From assembly GCF_023167545.1 (NCBI RefSeq), contig NZ_AP014647.1, positions 1-64,000 on the forward strand: 64,000 nt of DNA. The letters run 5' to 3'. Numbering within the stretch: position 1 is the stretch's first letter; every line of letters starts with the position of its first letter. Position numbers and translations under genes: made by a program. Under the pieces are notes generated by a model, which made no database searches, was not told the origin of the DNA, and worked only from the letters and a program-made list of their open reading frames with translations. This stretch comes from Streptococcus constellatus subsp. constellatus (GTDB lineage: Bacteria; Bacillota; Bacilli; Lactobacillales; Streptococcaceae). Below, in pieces: positions 52,828-62,436 of the stretch.

Positions 52828-53817
52828 ATGAAAAAAATTATCAATCAACCAACGGCTGTTGTGGACGAAATGTTGGACGGTTTGGCTTATATCCACAGTG
52901 ATTTGGTGCATCGTGTAGAAGGCTTTGACATCATTGCCCGAAATAGCGAAAAGTCTGGCAAAGTAGCTATTATCTCAGGTGGCGGTAGCGGTCATGAGCC
53001 CGCACATGCTGGCTTTGTGGGCAACGGTATGCTTTCGGCTGCGATTTGCGGAGCGGTCTTTACTTCGCCAACTCCTGACCAAGTCTTGCAAGCAATCAAA
53101 GAAGCAGACGAGGGCGCAGGTGTGTTCATGGTTATCAAGAATTATTCTGGTGACATCATGAACTTTGAAATGGCACAAGATATGGCAGAAATGGAAGGAA
53201 TCGAGGTGGCAAGTGTTGTTGTCGATGATGATATTGCTGTAGAAAATAGCCTTTACACGCAAGGTCGACGCGGTGTTGCGGGTACGATTTTTGTACATAA
53301 GATTTTAGGTCATGCGGCGCGTGCCGGAAAATCACTGAGTGAAATCAAGACGTTGGCTGACGAATTGGTTACTCAGATTCATACGGTTGGGTTGGCTCTC
53401 GGCGGAGCAACAGTTCCTGAAGTTGGGAAACCCGGCTTTATCTTAGCTGATGACGAAATTGAATTTGGAATCGGCATTCATGGAGAACCTGGTTATCGCA
53501 AAGAAAAAATGCAGCCGTCTAAAGAATTGGCACAAGAATTAGTGGAAAAATTGAAAGACTCTTTTGAACACAAAGCAGGCGATAAAATCGGAATCCTTAT
53601 CAATGGCATGGGTGCAACACCGCTCATGGAACAGTACGTCTTTGCAAACGATGTGGCTGGAATCCTTGCAACAGCAGGTCTGGAAGTTATCTATAAGAAA
53701 TTAGGGAACTACATGACATCTATTGATATGGCAGGCATTTCTTTGACCTTTATCAAGCTAGAGCACAAAGAATGGGTAGACGCATTAAATAGTCCTGTTA
53801 CAACAATTGCTTGGTAG
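52828..53817 (+). CDS. dhaK: Dihydroxyacetone kinase, DhaK subunit
   Basis: Substrate-binding subunit of PTS-dependent dihydroxyacetone kinase. The 329 residues show ISGGGSGHEPAHAGFVGNGM, IKNYSGDIMNF with the catalytic Asp, and GIGIHGEPGYRKE with the His that holds the substrate covalently. SD AAAGGAGA. Followed 10 bases later by dhaL. Confidence 0.96.
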   Translation: MKKIINQPTAVVDEMLDGLAYIHSDLVHRVEGFDIIARNSEKSGKVAIISGGGSGHEPAHAGFVGNGMLSAAICGAVFTSPTPDQVLQAIKEADEGAGVFMVIKNYSGDIMNFEMAQDMAEMEGIEVASVVVDDDIAVENSLYTQGRRGVAGTIFVHKILGHAARAGKSLSEIKTLADELVTQIHTVGLALGGATVPEVGKPGFILADDEIEFGIGIHGEPGYRKEKMQPSKELAQELVEKLKDSFEHKAGDKIGILINGMGATPLMEQYVFANDVAGILATAGLEVIYKKLGNYMTSIDMAGISLTFIKLEHKEWVDALNSPVTTIAW

Positions 53818-53827
53818 GAGGTATGAT

Positions 53828-54409
53828 ATGGATGCAGAATTAGCAAAGAAATGGATGCTTCTCTTTAACGAAAAAATTCAAGCAAATAAAGACTATCTGT
53901 CAGAGTTAGACACCCCTATTGGTGACGGGGATCACGGAGGAAATATGGGGCGCGGTATGGCCGCTGTCGTTGAAAATTTGGAAGGAAAGGATTTTGCCAA
54001 TTCAGCAGAAGTCTTTCAAGTTGTCTCCATGCAATTGCTTAGCAAGGTTGGCGGGGCCTCTGGCCCCCTTTACGGCTCAGCTTTTATGGGAATAATGAAG
54101 GCTGAGAAGGAAGGCACTAGCTTGGTGGATGCTGTTCAAGCAGGACTTGATATGATTCAAAAGCGTGGGAAGGCAAGCGTCGGTGAAAAAACGATGGTAG
54201 ATGTCTGGGCTGGTGTGGTAGAAGCGATTCGAAGAGAAGAATTGACCAAAGAAACCATTCGTGCTTTGGTTGAATCAACCAAAGATATGAAAGCAACGAA
54301 AGGTCGAGCTTCTTATGTGGGTGAACGTTCGATTGGGCATATTGATCCAGGTTCGTATTCATCAGGCTTGCTTTTTGAAGCCTTGCTAGAAGCGGAGGGA
54401 CTGGCATGA
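53828..54409 (+). CDS. dhaL: Dihydroxyacetone kinase, DhaL subunit
   Basis: Nucleotide-binding subunit (ADP stays bound and is rephosphorylated by DhaM). The 193 residues show the Mg-binding motif DTPIGDGDHGGNMGRGM near 30 and GGASGPLYGSAFMG. ATG 53828 follows TAGGAGG; the frame extends upstream but that part overlaps dhaK. It overlaps dhaM by 4 bases. Confidence 0.95.
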   Translation: MDAELAKKWMLLFNEKIQANKDYLSELDTPIGDGDHGGNMGRGMAAVVENLEGKDFANSAEVFQVVSMQLLSKVGGASGPLYGSAFMGIMKAEKEGTSLVDAVQAGLDMIQKRGKASVGEKTMVDVWAGVVEAIRREELTKETIRALVESTKDMKATKGRASYVGERSIGHIDPGSYSSGLLFEALLEAEGLA

Positions 54410-54780
54410 CAGAAGTTGGGATTGTCGTGGTTTCTCATTCAAAATGGATCGCTCAAGGCGTTGTGGATTTAATTTTAGAAGTCGCCAAAGATGTCTTACT
54501 GACCTATGTAGGTGGTACAGAAGATGGAGGTATTGGTACAAGTTTTGAGCAAGTCCAAACGATTGTAGAAGCCAATGAAGCAGAGAAGATTTTAGCTTTC
54601 TTTGATCTTGGATCGGCTCGCATGAATCTGGAGCTAGTAGCAGATTTTTCAGATAAAGATATCATCATTAACAATGTTCCCATTGTTGAAGGAGCTTATA
54701 CTGCAGCTGCTCTTTTGCAAGCTGGTGCAGATTTGGCGACCATACAAGAACAATTGAAAGAGTTAGAAATTAAGAAATAA
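54406..54780 (+). CDS. dhaM: DhaM, PTS-dependent phosphoryl donor
   Basis: Carries phosphate from HPr to DhaL-ADP. The 124 residues form only the EIIA-mannose-like domain with active His11 (IVVVSHSKW). It lacks the HPr and EI-like domains of E. coli DhaM, as usual in lactic acid bacteria. Confidence 0.94.
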   Translation: MTEVGIVVVSHSKWIAQGVVDLILEVAKDVLLTYVGGTEDGGIGTSFEQVQTIVEANEAEKILAFFDLGSARMNLELVADFSDKDIIINNVPIVEGAYTAAALLQAGADLATIQEQLKELEIKK

Positions 54781-54792
54781 AGGAGTTTGATT

Positions 54793-55506
54793 ATGATTCA
54801 GTATCTTGGTGAATTTTTAGGAACTTTTATCCTAGTATTGCTTGGCGACGGGGTTGTTGCCGGGAATGTTTTGAGCAAGACGAAAGAAGAAGGAACCGGC
54901 TGGGTTGCTATCGTTTTAGGCTGGGGGATTGCCTGTACCGTAGCGGTTTATGTATCCGGATTTTTTAGTCCAGCTCACTTGAATCCAGCGGTCACATTCG
55001 CAATGGCCTCTATTGGAGCGATTAGTTGGGGGCAAGTCTTTCCTTTCATTATTGCACAAATGCTGGGTGCAATGGTTGCAGCTTTCGTTCTATGGCTTCA
55101 TTACTATCCTCACTGGGCTGAAACGAAAGATTCCGGCTTGATTTTAGCTAGTTTTTCAACTGGTCCAGCCATTCGCCATACAGCCTCTAACTTTTTAGGT
55201 GAAGCATTGGGAACGGCTGTTCTCGTCATTACGATTATGGCAATTGGACCTAATAAAGTTGCTGCTGGTCTAGGACCTATCATCGTAGGAATGGTTATTT
55301 TTGCAGTCGGTTTTTCACTTGGTCCAACGACAGGTTATGCGATCAATCCAGCAAGGGATTTGGGACCGCGTATTATGCATGCTGTTTTACCAATTGCGAA
55401 TAAAGGAGATTCTGACTGGTCCTATGCTTGGATTCCAGTTTTGGGTCCAATCGTTGGTGGTGTTGTAGGGGCTTTGCTTTATAATCTTGTTTTAAGCATG
55501 ATGTAA
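54793..55506 (+). CDS. glpF: Glycerol/dihydroxyacetone facilitator, MIP family
   Basis: A 237-residue aquaglyceroporin with six membrane segments and the two NPA pore motifs, HLNPAVTF (about 60-66) and AINPARDLGPR (about 186-190). Its place at the end of dhaKLM suggests uptake of glycerol or dihydroxyacetone for the kinase. ATG 54793 follows AAAGGAG. No glycerol dehydrogenase is in this window. Confidence 0.92.
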   Translation: MIQYLGEFLGTFILVLLGDGVVAGNVLSKTKEEGTGWVAIVLGWGIACTVAVYVSGFFSPAHLNPAVTFAMASIGAISWGQVFPFIIAQMLGAMVAAFVLWLHYYPHWAETKDSGLILASFSTGPAIRHTASNFLGEALGTAVLVITIMAIGPNKVAAGLGPIIVGMVIFAVGFSLGPTTGYAINPARDLGPRIMHAVLPIANKGDSDWSYAWIPVLGPIVGGVVGALLYNLVLSMM

Positions 55507-55807
55507 GAATATCAAAGGCAAGATATTTAAAATAAAGGAATTATATACTTGTACACAACCACAAAGTATGATTGTTAAATTTACAAAAATCTTGTTTCAA
55601 AATACTACATATTGTGATTGGTGTAAACTGCGATATAGTTCCCTAAAATAAAACAAACGCGAGATGAACAGTAGTTTGTCTCGTGTTTAGTATATATTTT
55701 TTTCGAAATAGTACTTTTTTGTTTCAAAATTGGTCTAGATAGGTTATAATAATTTTAAGATATAAAAAAGAACAACTGACGCTCAGATGTTCTTTACGTA
55801 AAAATAA
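55507..55807. other. Spacer with an IS30-end-like repeat and hairpins
   Basis: No gene seen. ATTGGTGTAAACTG at 55617-55630 repeats exactly the left end region of the IS30 copy (47538-47551), so it may be a solo IS end. A hairpin AAACGCGAGA/TCTCGTGTTT (55655-55688) could end glpF transcription. Confidence 0.5.
55768..55795. terminator. Terminator of the GntR gene
   Basis: AAGAACA (55768-55774) and TGTTCTT (55788-55794) with inner CTGA/TCAG pairing, A-rich on the left as needed for the minus-strand gene. Confidence 0.8.
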
Positions 55808-56524
55808 TTAATGATTTCCACTGCGTGACACGAACTTGATTTTAAAGAAGTCGCCACGTTTGTAGGCTTCGCTATACTCTAGAATTTGCCCTGTGCTTTC
55901 TAACTGTGTTGTTTTTACTTGGAAGACCGTTGGGAAGTTTGTGTCAATGTCCAGTAATGTTGCAACAGTTTTTGGTGTCGGGAAGATTATTTCATTTGTT
56001 TCTTCAAAGTGCTCATCATTCATGTGGATATGATAGTCTTGTTTAAAGCGGTTGTAGATAGAGCTATAATATTCAAGATTTGGATAGTTGGCATTGATAT
56101 ATTGCTCTGGAATATAAGTTTGATGATAGATGTAGGGGATATCTTTCGCTTTACGGAGCCTCTCAATTTTATAGTAAAATTGATGTCCCTTTAGCTCTAA
56201 CTTGTCAAGAATTGTTAAGTCGTTTCCACGTTCGATCGATAAAACGGTCACTTGATCAGTTTGGGTAGGAAATATCTCAACGTCAGAAAATTCAACGAGT
56301 TTGTGCTTGCGGGCGCGTGACACAAATGTTCCTTTTCCTTGTTGGCGGATAATGTACCCATCTTTTGCTAACTCGTTTAGAGCTCTGACAACGGTAATAG
56401 AACTCACATCGTACATTGTGATTAGCTCAGCTTCTGTATAAAATTTATCTCCATTTTCAAATTGACCTGAGATAATCTTACTTTTGAGTTCGTCTTTTAT
56501 GTATTGGTACTTAGGGATTGCCAT
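55808..56524 (-). CDS. bgaR: GntR/UTRA-family repressor of the bgaC operon
   Basis: A 238-residue HutC-type regulator: an N-terminal winged helix (YQYIKDELKSKI..YDVSSITVVRALNELAKDGYIIRQQGKGTFV) and a UTRA ligand-binding domain. It lies divergent from bgaC, as in pneumococcus, where the homologue represses the operon. I chose ATG 56524 (MAIPKYQYI) because GAGAGGTG sits just before it; the GTG three codons earlier overlaps that ribosome-binding site. The ligand is probably a phosphorylated amino sugar. Confidence 0.88.
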   Translation of the reverse strand: MAIPKYQYIKDELKSKIISGQFENGDKFYTEAELITMYDVSSITVVRALNELAKDGYIIRQQGKGTFVSRARKHKLVEFSDVEIFPTQTDQVTVLSIERGNDLTILDKLELKGHQFYYKIERLRKAKDIPYIYHQTYIPEQYINANYPNLEYYSSIYNRFKQDYHIHMNDEHFEETNEIIFPTPKTVATLLDIDTNFPTVFQVKTTQLESTGQILEYSEAYKRGDFFKIKFVSRSGNH

Positions 56525-56615
56525 ATTGTTCACCTCTCTTTCACTTCCCTCTCATAAAAAATTTTACCATAAATTTCAATAAAATGGTTAAATTTATTAA
56601 ATTTTAAAAAAACTA

Positions 56616-56664
56616 TTGACATTTCATACAAAATATATTATATTAACCTATGTAAACGATTACA
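56616..56664 (+). promoter_or_regulatory. bgaC promoter with cre site
   Basis: TTGACA (56616-56621), 17-base spacer, TATATT (56639-56644), then TGTAAACGATTACA (56651-56664), a full match to the CcpA cre consensus TGWAANCGNTNWCA. A cre at the start site points to glucose repression of the whole operon. Confidence 0.88.
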
Positions 56665-56695
56665 AGAAAATTATTGTGTGAAAGAGGGAAATGGT

Positions 56696-58483
56696 TTGGC
56701 AAGATTTGAGATTAGAGAAGAATTTTATCTGAATCAACAGCCTTTTAAAATATTATCTGGTGCTATTCATTATTTTCGGATCCAGCCAGATGATTGGTAC
56801 CATTCACTTTATAATTTAAAAGCTCTGGGCTTTAATACAGTAGAAACCTATATTCCTTGGAATATGCATGAGCCAATAAAAGGGCAATTTGATTTTGAAG
56901 CTATCCTTGATGTAGAAAAATTCTTGCAAACAGCACAAAATTTGGGACTGTATGTTCTTCTTCGGAGTTCTCCCTATGTCTGTGCAGAATGGGAATTTGG
57001 CGGTTTACCTGCTTGGCTCTTAGAAGAAAACATGAGAATTCGGTCTTCTGATCCTGCTTATCTTGCTGCAGTTGCCAACTATTATGATGAATTGCTTCCA
57101 CGATTAGTGCCACATCTTTTGGAAAATGGTGGCAGTATTCTCATGATGCAAGTAGAAAATGAATATGGCTCTTATGGCGAAGACAAGGAATACTTGAGAG
57201 CTGTTCGAGACATGATGCTAGAGCGAGGTGTGACTTGTCCGCTCTTTACGTCAGATGGTCCGTGGCGAGCTACTTTGCGAGCAGGAACGCTGATTGAAGA
57301 TGATGTGTTTGTAACGGGGAATTTTGGCTCTAAGGCAAAAGAAAATTTTGCGCAGATGCAGGAATTCTTTGATGAGCATGGCAAAAAGTGGCCACTCATG
57401 TGTATGGAATTTTGGGACGGTTGGTTCAATCGTTGGAAAGAGCCAACTGTCACGCGAGATCCAGAAGAATTAGCTGAAGCGGTTCACGAAGTCTTACAAC
57501 AAGGCAGTATCAACCTTTATATGTTTCATGGAGGAACAAATTTTGGGTTCATGAATGGTTGTTCAGCGCGAGGAAACATTGACCTGCCACAAGTAACGTC
57601 TTATGATTACGAAGCTCTCCTTGATGAACAAGGAAATCCAACACCAAAATACTTTGCCATTCAGCGAATGTTAAAAAAATATTATCCAGAGTATCCACAG
57701 AGAGAGCCTTTGGTAAAAGAAACGTTTGAGTTAAAGAATATTCCGCTCAGTGAGAAAGTTAGCTTATTTGAGACTTTAGAAGATATAGCGCAGCCAATCG
57801 AGAGTCTGTATCCTATGAAAATGGAGGAGTTGGGCCAAAATGTTGGTTATCTGCTCTATCGTACACAAGCAGAATGGGATGCGGATAAGGAACGGGTTCG
57901 TGTCATTGACGGGCGTGATCGGATGCAGCTTTTTGTAGACGGGAACTTTATTACGACCCAATACCAGACAGAAATCGGACAAGACATCTTTGTTGCTGCT
58001 GAAAAAGGTACCAATCACACAATTGACATTCTCATGGAAAATATGGGACGGGTCAACTACGGACATAAATTGCTGGCAGATACGCAGCATAAAGGTATTC
58101 GCACAGGAGTTTGTAAAGATCTCCATTTTATGCTTCATTGGAATCAGTATCCATTAGAGTTCAAAAATCCAGAAGCGATTGATTTTACGAAAGAATGGCA
58201 TGACGATCAGCTAGCATTCTATGCGTTTGATGCGGAATTGAAAATGCTTAAAGATACTTATCTGGATTTGACCAACTTTGGCAAAGGAATTGTCTTTGTC
58301 AACGGTGTCAATATTGGCCGTTTCTGGGATGTTGGACCAACCTTATCACTTTATATTCCACATGGTCTATTACGGATCGGAAACAATCGCATTATTATTT
58401 TTGAAACCGAAGGAAAATATAGTAAATTCATTGATTTAGTTCATAAACCTACATTTAAACCAATAAAGGGGGACAAATTATGA
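56696..58483 (+). CDS. bgaC: Beta-galactosidase BgaC (GH35)
   Basis: Glycoside hydrolase family 35 enzyme; the pneumococcal homologue removes beta-1,3-linked galactose. The 595 residues show the acid/base Glu in MQVENEYGSYG and the nucleophile Glu in MCMEFWDGWFNRW, with jelly-roll C-terminal domains. No signal peptide, as in pneumococcus. I chose TTG 56696 behind AGAGGG, because it gives MARFEIREEF, which aligns with pneumococcal MTRFEIRDDF at the same total length; GTG 56678 is the alternative. It overlaps the IIB gene by 4 bases. Confidence 0.95.
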   Translation: MARFEIREEFYLNQQPFKILSGAIHYFRIQPDDWYHSLYNLKALGFNTVETYIPWNMHEPIKGQFDFEAILDVEKFLQTAQNLGLYVLLRSSPYVCAEWEFGGLPAWLLEENMRIRSSDPAYLAAVANYYDELLPRLVPHLLENGGSILMMQVENEYGSYGEDKEYLRAVRDMMLERGVTCPLFTSDGPWRATLRAGTLIEDDVFVTGNFGSKAKENFAQMQEFFDEHGKKWPLMCMEFWDGWFNRWKEPTVTRDPEELAEAVHEVLQQGSINLYMFHGGTNFGFMNGCSARGNIDLPQVTSYDYEALLDEQGNPTPKYFAIQRMLKKYYPEYPQREPLVKETFELKNIPLSEKVSLFETLEDIAQPIESLYPMKMEELGQNVGYLLYRTQAEWDADKERVRVIDGRDRMQLFVDGNFITTQYQTEIGQDIFVAAEKGTNHTIDILMENMGRVNYGHKLLADTQHKGIRTGVCKDLHFMLHWNQYPLEFKNPEAIDFTKEWHDDQLAFYAFDAELKMLKDTYLDLTNFGKGIVFVNGVNIGRFWDVGPTLSLYIPHGLLRIGNNRIIIFETEGKYSKFIDLVHKPTFKPIKGDKL

Positions 58484-58956
58484 CAATTATAGCTAATCGG
58501 ATTGATGGACGCTTGATCCATGGCCAAGTAGCCAATCTTTGGACTACAACATTAAATATTTCACGCATTATGGTTGTGGATGACGAAGTAGCAGAAAACG
58601 CTATTGAAAAGAGTGGCTTGAAGTTGGCGACACCAGCTGGTGTAAAATTGAGTGTGTTACCAGTTGCAAAAGCGGCAGAAAATATCCTAGCAGGCAAATA
58701 CGATAGCCAGCGTCTGCTCATTGTTGCGAAAAAGCCAGATCGTTTTTTGAGATTAGTAGAAGCAGGAGTACCAATCGAAACGCTCAATGTGGGCAATATG
58801 TCGCAGACATCTGAAACGCGTTCGGTCACACGATCGATCAATGTGGTGGATGAAGATGTAGCCGTATTTAACAAATTACATGACAAAGGTGTGGTTCTAA
58901 CAGCCCAAATGGTTCCAAACGACCCAGCCGAAGACTTTATGAAATTATTGAAATAA
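58480..58956 (+). CDS. gadV: PTS IIB component, mannose/sorbose family
   Basis: A 158-residue cytoplasmic IIB with active His14 in IDGRLIHGQVANLW. It passes phosphate from IIA to the sugar during import by IIC-IID. It is translationally coupled to bgaC and followed by the interrupted IIC gene. The specificity (galactosamine/GalNAc or Gal-beta-1,3-GalNAc type) is inferred from the operon. Confidence 0.93.
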   Translation: MTIIANRIDGRLIHGQVANLWTTTLNISRIMVVDDEVAENAIEKSGLKLATPAGVKLSVLPVAKAAENILAGKYDSQRLLIVAKKPDRFLRLVEAGVPIETLNVGNMSQTSETRSVTRSINVVDEDVAVFNKLHDKGVVLTAQMVPNDPAEDFMKLLK

Positions 58957-58974
58957 ATTTAGGAGGTCATTGTT

Positions 58975-59868
58975 ATGATACAATGGTGGCAAATTCTCTT
59001 ACTAACGCTGTATTCAGCGTATTAAATTTTGGATGAGTTGACGATTAACTCATCAGCAGGATCTCCTGTTTTTGCAGGATTTATTACGGGTCTGGTCATG
59101 GGTGATCTGAAGACAGGCCTATTTATCGGTGGTAGTTTACAACTGGTTGTACTCGGTGTGGGAACATTCGGCGGTGCTTCTCGGATTGATGCAACCTCTG
59201 GTGCAGTTCTTGCAACAGCTTTCTCAGTAGCTACAGGTATCAAAGCGGAATTGGCGATTTCAGCTATCGCAGTTCCGGTAGCAGCGTTGCTGGTTTATAC
59301 TGATGTTCTTGGACGCTTCTCTACAACTTACTTTGCACATCGTATTGATGCAGCGGTTGAAAAATTTGACTACAAAGGTGTTGAACGCAATTACTTACTC
59401 GGTGCTATTCCATGGGGGCTTTCACGAGCACTTCCAGTATTTTTAGCTTTGTGGCTTGGTGGGGATGCTGTAAAAGCATTCTCTGATTGGCTTGCCAATA
59501 ATGCACAATGGATTGCAGATGGCTTGATTCTTGCAGGTAAAATGCTTCCTGGTGTCGGTTTTGCAATTTTGCTTCGTTACCTTCCAGTAAAGAAAAACCT
59601 TCATTATCTTGGTTTAGGCTTTGCCATTACAGCAATGTTGAAAGTTGTTTTTGACTATATTTCAACATTAGCGACAGCATCAAGTGCTGTCAAACCCATT
59701 GCAAAGGCTCTCGGTGGAGCTAAGTTTGAGGGGCTTCCAATGATTGGAATTGCGATTATTGGCTTTGCTTTAGCAGCTCTTAGCTATCAAAATGCTATCA
59801 ACAAACAAGTGGTGACTGTTGCTGCGGAACAATCAGAAAATGGGGAAATTGACGATGACGAACTCTAA
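58975..59868 (+). pseudogene. gadW: PTS IIC component with in-frame stop at codon 17
   Basis: A strong AGGAGG and ATG 58975 start MIQWWQILLLTLYSAY, then TAA at 59023-59025, then the same frame runs on as ILDELTINSSAGSPVFAGFI to the normal end at 59868. Pneumococcal IIC reads SAYQICDELT here, so a CAA-to-TAA change explains it. Restart at TTG 59029 would lose half of the first membrane helix and has no ribosome-binding site. The rest (297 codons in all, several membrane helices) is undamaged. Confidence 0.88.
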
Positions 59869-60682
59869 TTACAAATTAACAAAAGAAGATTTTAAACAAA
59901 TCAACCGTCGTAGTCTCTTTACTTTCCAATGGGGTTGGAACTACGAGCGTATGCAAGCATCAGGTTATCTCTATATGATTTTGCCGCAGTTGCGTAAGAT
60001 ATACGGTGATGGTACGCCAGAATTAAAAGAAATGATGCGAACACATACGCAATTTTTCAACACGTCTAACTTTTTCCATACTTTGGTGACAGGGATTGAC
60101 CTTGCGCTTGAAGAAAATGAAGGGGTTGCGGCTAAAGATACTGTTACAGGGATTAAAACTGGGTTAATGGGTCCATTTGCAGCGATTGGTGATGCGATTT
60201 TTGGTTCAACTATTCCTGCAATCATGGGTGGTTTGGCAGCAGGTCTTGCCATTGATGGCAATCCTCTTGGTATTTTCCTTTGGATAGGAGTAACGATTGC
60301 GATTAACGTTTTCCGTTGGAAACAATTAGAATTTGCCCACAAAGAAGGCGTTAAATTAGTTACAACGATGCAGGATAAATTGTCCGCAATCACAGATGCT
60401 GCAACTGTTTTGGGAACATTCATGGTAGCTGCTTTGATTGCTACAATGATTAACTTTAAGTTTACTTATGTACAAAGTTTCGGTGGTGTAAAATTCAATC
60501 TTCAAGAAACGTTGGATAAAATCTTCCCGCGTCTGGTTCCGGCATTGTTTACTGGATTTGTTTATTGGCTACTTGGTAAGAAAGGTATGAATTCAACCAA
60601 AGCAATCTTTATTGTCATTATTATTGCAATTGGTGTTTCTGCGCTTTCACACTTTACTCATACGCCAATCTTAGGTGTTTAA
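59855..60682 (+). CDS. gadE: PTS IID component, mannose family
   Basis: A 275-residue membrane subunit paired with IIC. It shows the family region RSLFTFQWGWNYERMQASGYLYMILPQL and C-terminal membrane segments (KGMNSTKAIFIVIIIAIGV). ATG 59855 follows TGGGGAAA and lies 14 bases inside the end of the IIC gene, so its translation may depend on ribosomes finishing IIC, which the upstream stop would reduce. Confidence 0.94.
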   Translation: MTNSNYKLTKEDFKQINRRSLFTFQWGWNYERMQASGYLYMILPQLRKIYGDGTPELKEMMRTHTQFFNTSNFFHTLVTGIDLALEENEGVAAKDTVTGIKTGLMGPFAAIGDAIFGSTIPAIMGGLAAGLAIDGNPLGIFLWIGVTIAINVFRWKQLEFAHKEGVKLVTTMQDKLSAITDAATVLGTFMVAALIATMINFKFTYVQSFGGVKFNLQETLDKIFPRLVPALFTGFVYWLLGKKGMNSTKAIFIVIIIAIGVSALSHFTHTPILGV

Positions 60683-60699
60683 AAGGAGCTTTTCTATAA

Positions 60700-61104
60700 A
60701 TGACAAAACAACTTGTACTGGTCAGCCATGGTCATTTTTGTGAAGAATTGAAAAAAAGTACCGAAATGATTATGGGGCCTCTGGAATTTGTTCATACAGT
60801 TCCCTTACTTCCAGAAGAAGGAATAGACGACTTTACGGCTAAATTTTTAGCGGCTGTAAAAGAGTTAGACGATTACATTGTCTTTGCTGATTTGCTTGGA
60901 GGAACACCTTGTAATGTCGTTAGTCGCCTGATTTTGGAAGGACTTCAAATTGAACTCTATGCAGGAATGAATATGCCCATGGTGATCGAATTTATCAATT
61001 CTGCTTTGACTGGTGTGGAAGCGAAATATATTGAAAAAGCAAACAGATACATTGTGAAGGTCAATGATATGTTGGCAGCAATGAATGATGAGGAAGATGA
61101 ATAA
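60700..61104 (+). CDS. gadF: PTS IIA component, mannose family
   Basis: A 134-residue IIA with active His10 in LVLVSHGHFCEE, followed by ADLLGGTPCNVVSRL. It takes phosphate from HPr and gives it to IIB. SD AAGGAGC. Last PTS gene of the operon. Confidence 0.94.
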   Translation: MTKQLVLVSHGHFCEELKKSTEMIMGPLEFVHTVPLLPEEGIDDFTAKFLAAVKELDDYIVFADLLGGTPCNVVSRLILEGLQIELYAGMNMPMVIEFINSALTGVEAKYIEKANRYIVKVNDMLAAMNDEEDE

Positions 61105-61143
61105 AAATATATCCAGTTAATAGTGGCTGAGAAAGCGCATACT

Positions 61144-61190
61144 TGGTATAATAAGGAAGAGGGGATAAGAAAATGGATTTCTTAGAAATC
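61144..61190 (+). promoter_or_regulatory. Internal promoter and hairpin before agaS
   Basis: An extended -10 TGG-TATAAT (61144-61152) follows the IIA gene. A hairpin GGATTTC-TTA-GAAATCC (61174-61190) comes next. It could give agaS and the aldolase expression independent of the bgaC promoter. Confidence 0.55.
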
Positions 61191-61256
61191 CTTATTTCCC
61201 GCCCCCTTCTTTTGGTTAATAGAAAACATCACATCTGCAAAGCAGAAAGGAGAAAT

Positions 61257-62426
61257 ATGCTCAATTATACAAAGGAAAAATTAGTTGAATTAGGTGCGGA
61301 AATCACCACGAGAGAAATTTATCAACAGCCACAGGTTTGGCAGACGGCTTTTGAAAATTATAAAGCACAAGTTGATGAGATTGTAGCGTTTCTAAATGGT
61401 ATTGATGAAAAGCATGACTATATCAAGGTTATTTTGACAGGGGCTGGAACATCAGCCTATGTTGGAGATACGCTTTTACCTTATTTTAGAAAGCTGTATG
61501 ATGAACGCAAGTGGAATTTCAACGCCATTGCAACAACGGATATTGTAGCCAATCCTTTGGCGTATTTACACAAAGAAATACCGACTGTTTTGGTTTCTTT
61601 TGCCCGTAGCGGAAATTCGCCAGAGAGTGTGGCAACAGTTGATTTGGCAAAGGACTTGGTTGAGGAACTGTACCAAATTACAATTACATGTGCAGCAGAA
61701 GGGAAGTTAGCGCAGCAAGCACATGGTGATGAACGCAATTTGCTCTTGCTTCAGCCTGCACTATCAAATGATGCTGGCTTTGCTATGACCTCAAGCTTTA
61801 CGTCTATGATGTTAACCGCTTTGCTCGTCTTTGACAAGGCAGATTTAGCTGTAAAAGAAGGGAAGATTTCTGCTTTAATAGCTTTGAGTCAAAAGGTGCT
61901 AGATTCGGCAGAAATGATTCAAAAGATGGTATCCTTGGATTACAATCGAGTCATTTATCTGGGGGCAGGGCCATTCTTTGGTTTGGCGCATGAAGCCCAA
62001 CTGAAAATTTTGGAATTGACTGCCGGGCAAGTGGCAACGATGTATGAAAGCCCTGTTGGTTTCCGCCATGGTCCAAAATCATTAGTAAATGAAGAAACGG
62101 TCATTGTGGTGTTTGGTTCGACAGACTCATACACCAAATTATATGATCTTGATTTAGTACGAGAAGTGGCTGGAGATGGTATTGCCCGCAAGGTGATTTT
62201 ATTGACAGATCAGAGGGAAGATTTGGAAAATGTTGAACAGTTCATTCTTTCTAGCCAATCACTAGCAGATGACGTTTATCGCGTATTCCCTTATATTGTC
62301 TATGGTCAATTATTTGCCTTATTAACATCCCTTAAGGTTCAAAATCGTCCAGACACACCGTCTCCGACAGGAACTGTCAACCGTGTTGTGCAAGGTGTCA
62401 TCATTCACCCGTTTGATAAAGAATAG
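61257..62426 (+). CDS. agaS: Sugar isomerase/deaminase AgaS
   Basis: A 389-residue protein with two SIS domains ([35 protein letters not shown], then [20 protein letters not shown] and [12 protein letters not shown]). The family converts galactosamine 6-phosphate to tagatose 6-phosphate with release of ammonia. ATG 61257 follows AAAGGAGA; the frame upstream reads through the hairpin and is ignored. Confidence 0.93.
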   Translation: MLNYTKEKLVELGAEITTREIYQQPQVWQTAFENYKAQVDEIVAFLNGIDEKHDYIKVILTGAGTSAYVGDTLLPYFRKLYDERKWNFNAIATTDIVANPLAYLHKEIPTVLVSFARSGNSPESVATVDLAKDLVEELYQITITCAAEGKLAQQAHGDERNLLLLQPALSNDAGFAMTSSFTSMMLTALLVFDKADLAVKEGKISALIALSQKVLDSAEMIQKMVSLDYNRVIYLGAGPFFGLAHEAQLKILELTAGQVATMYESPVGFRHGPKSLVNEETVIVVFGSTDSYTKLYDLDLVREVAGDGIARKVILLTDQREDLENVEQFILSSQSLADDVYRVFPYIVYGQLFALLTSLKVQNRPDTPSPTGTVNRVVQGVIIHPFDKE

Positions 62427-62436
62427 GAAGGAATCT

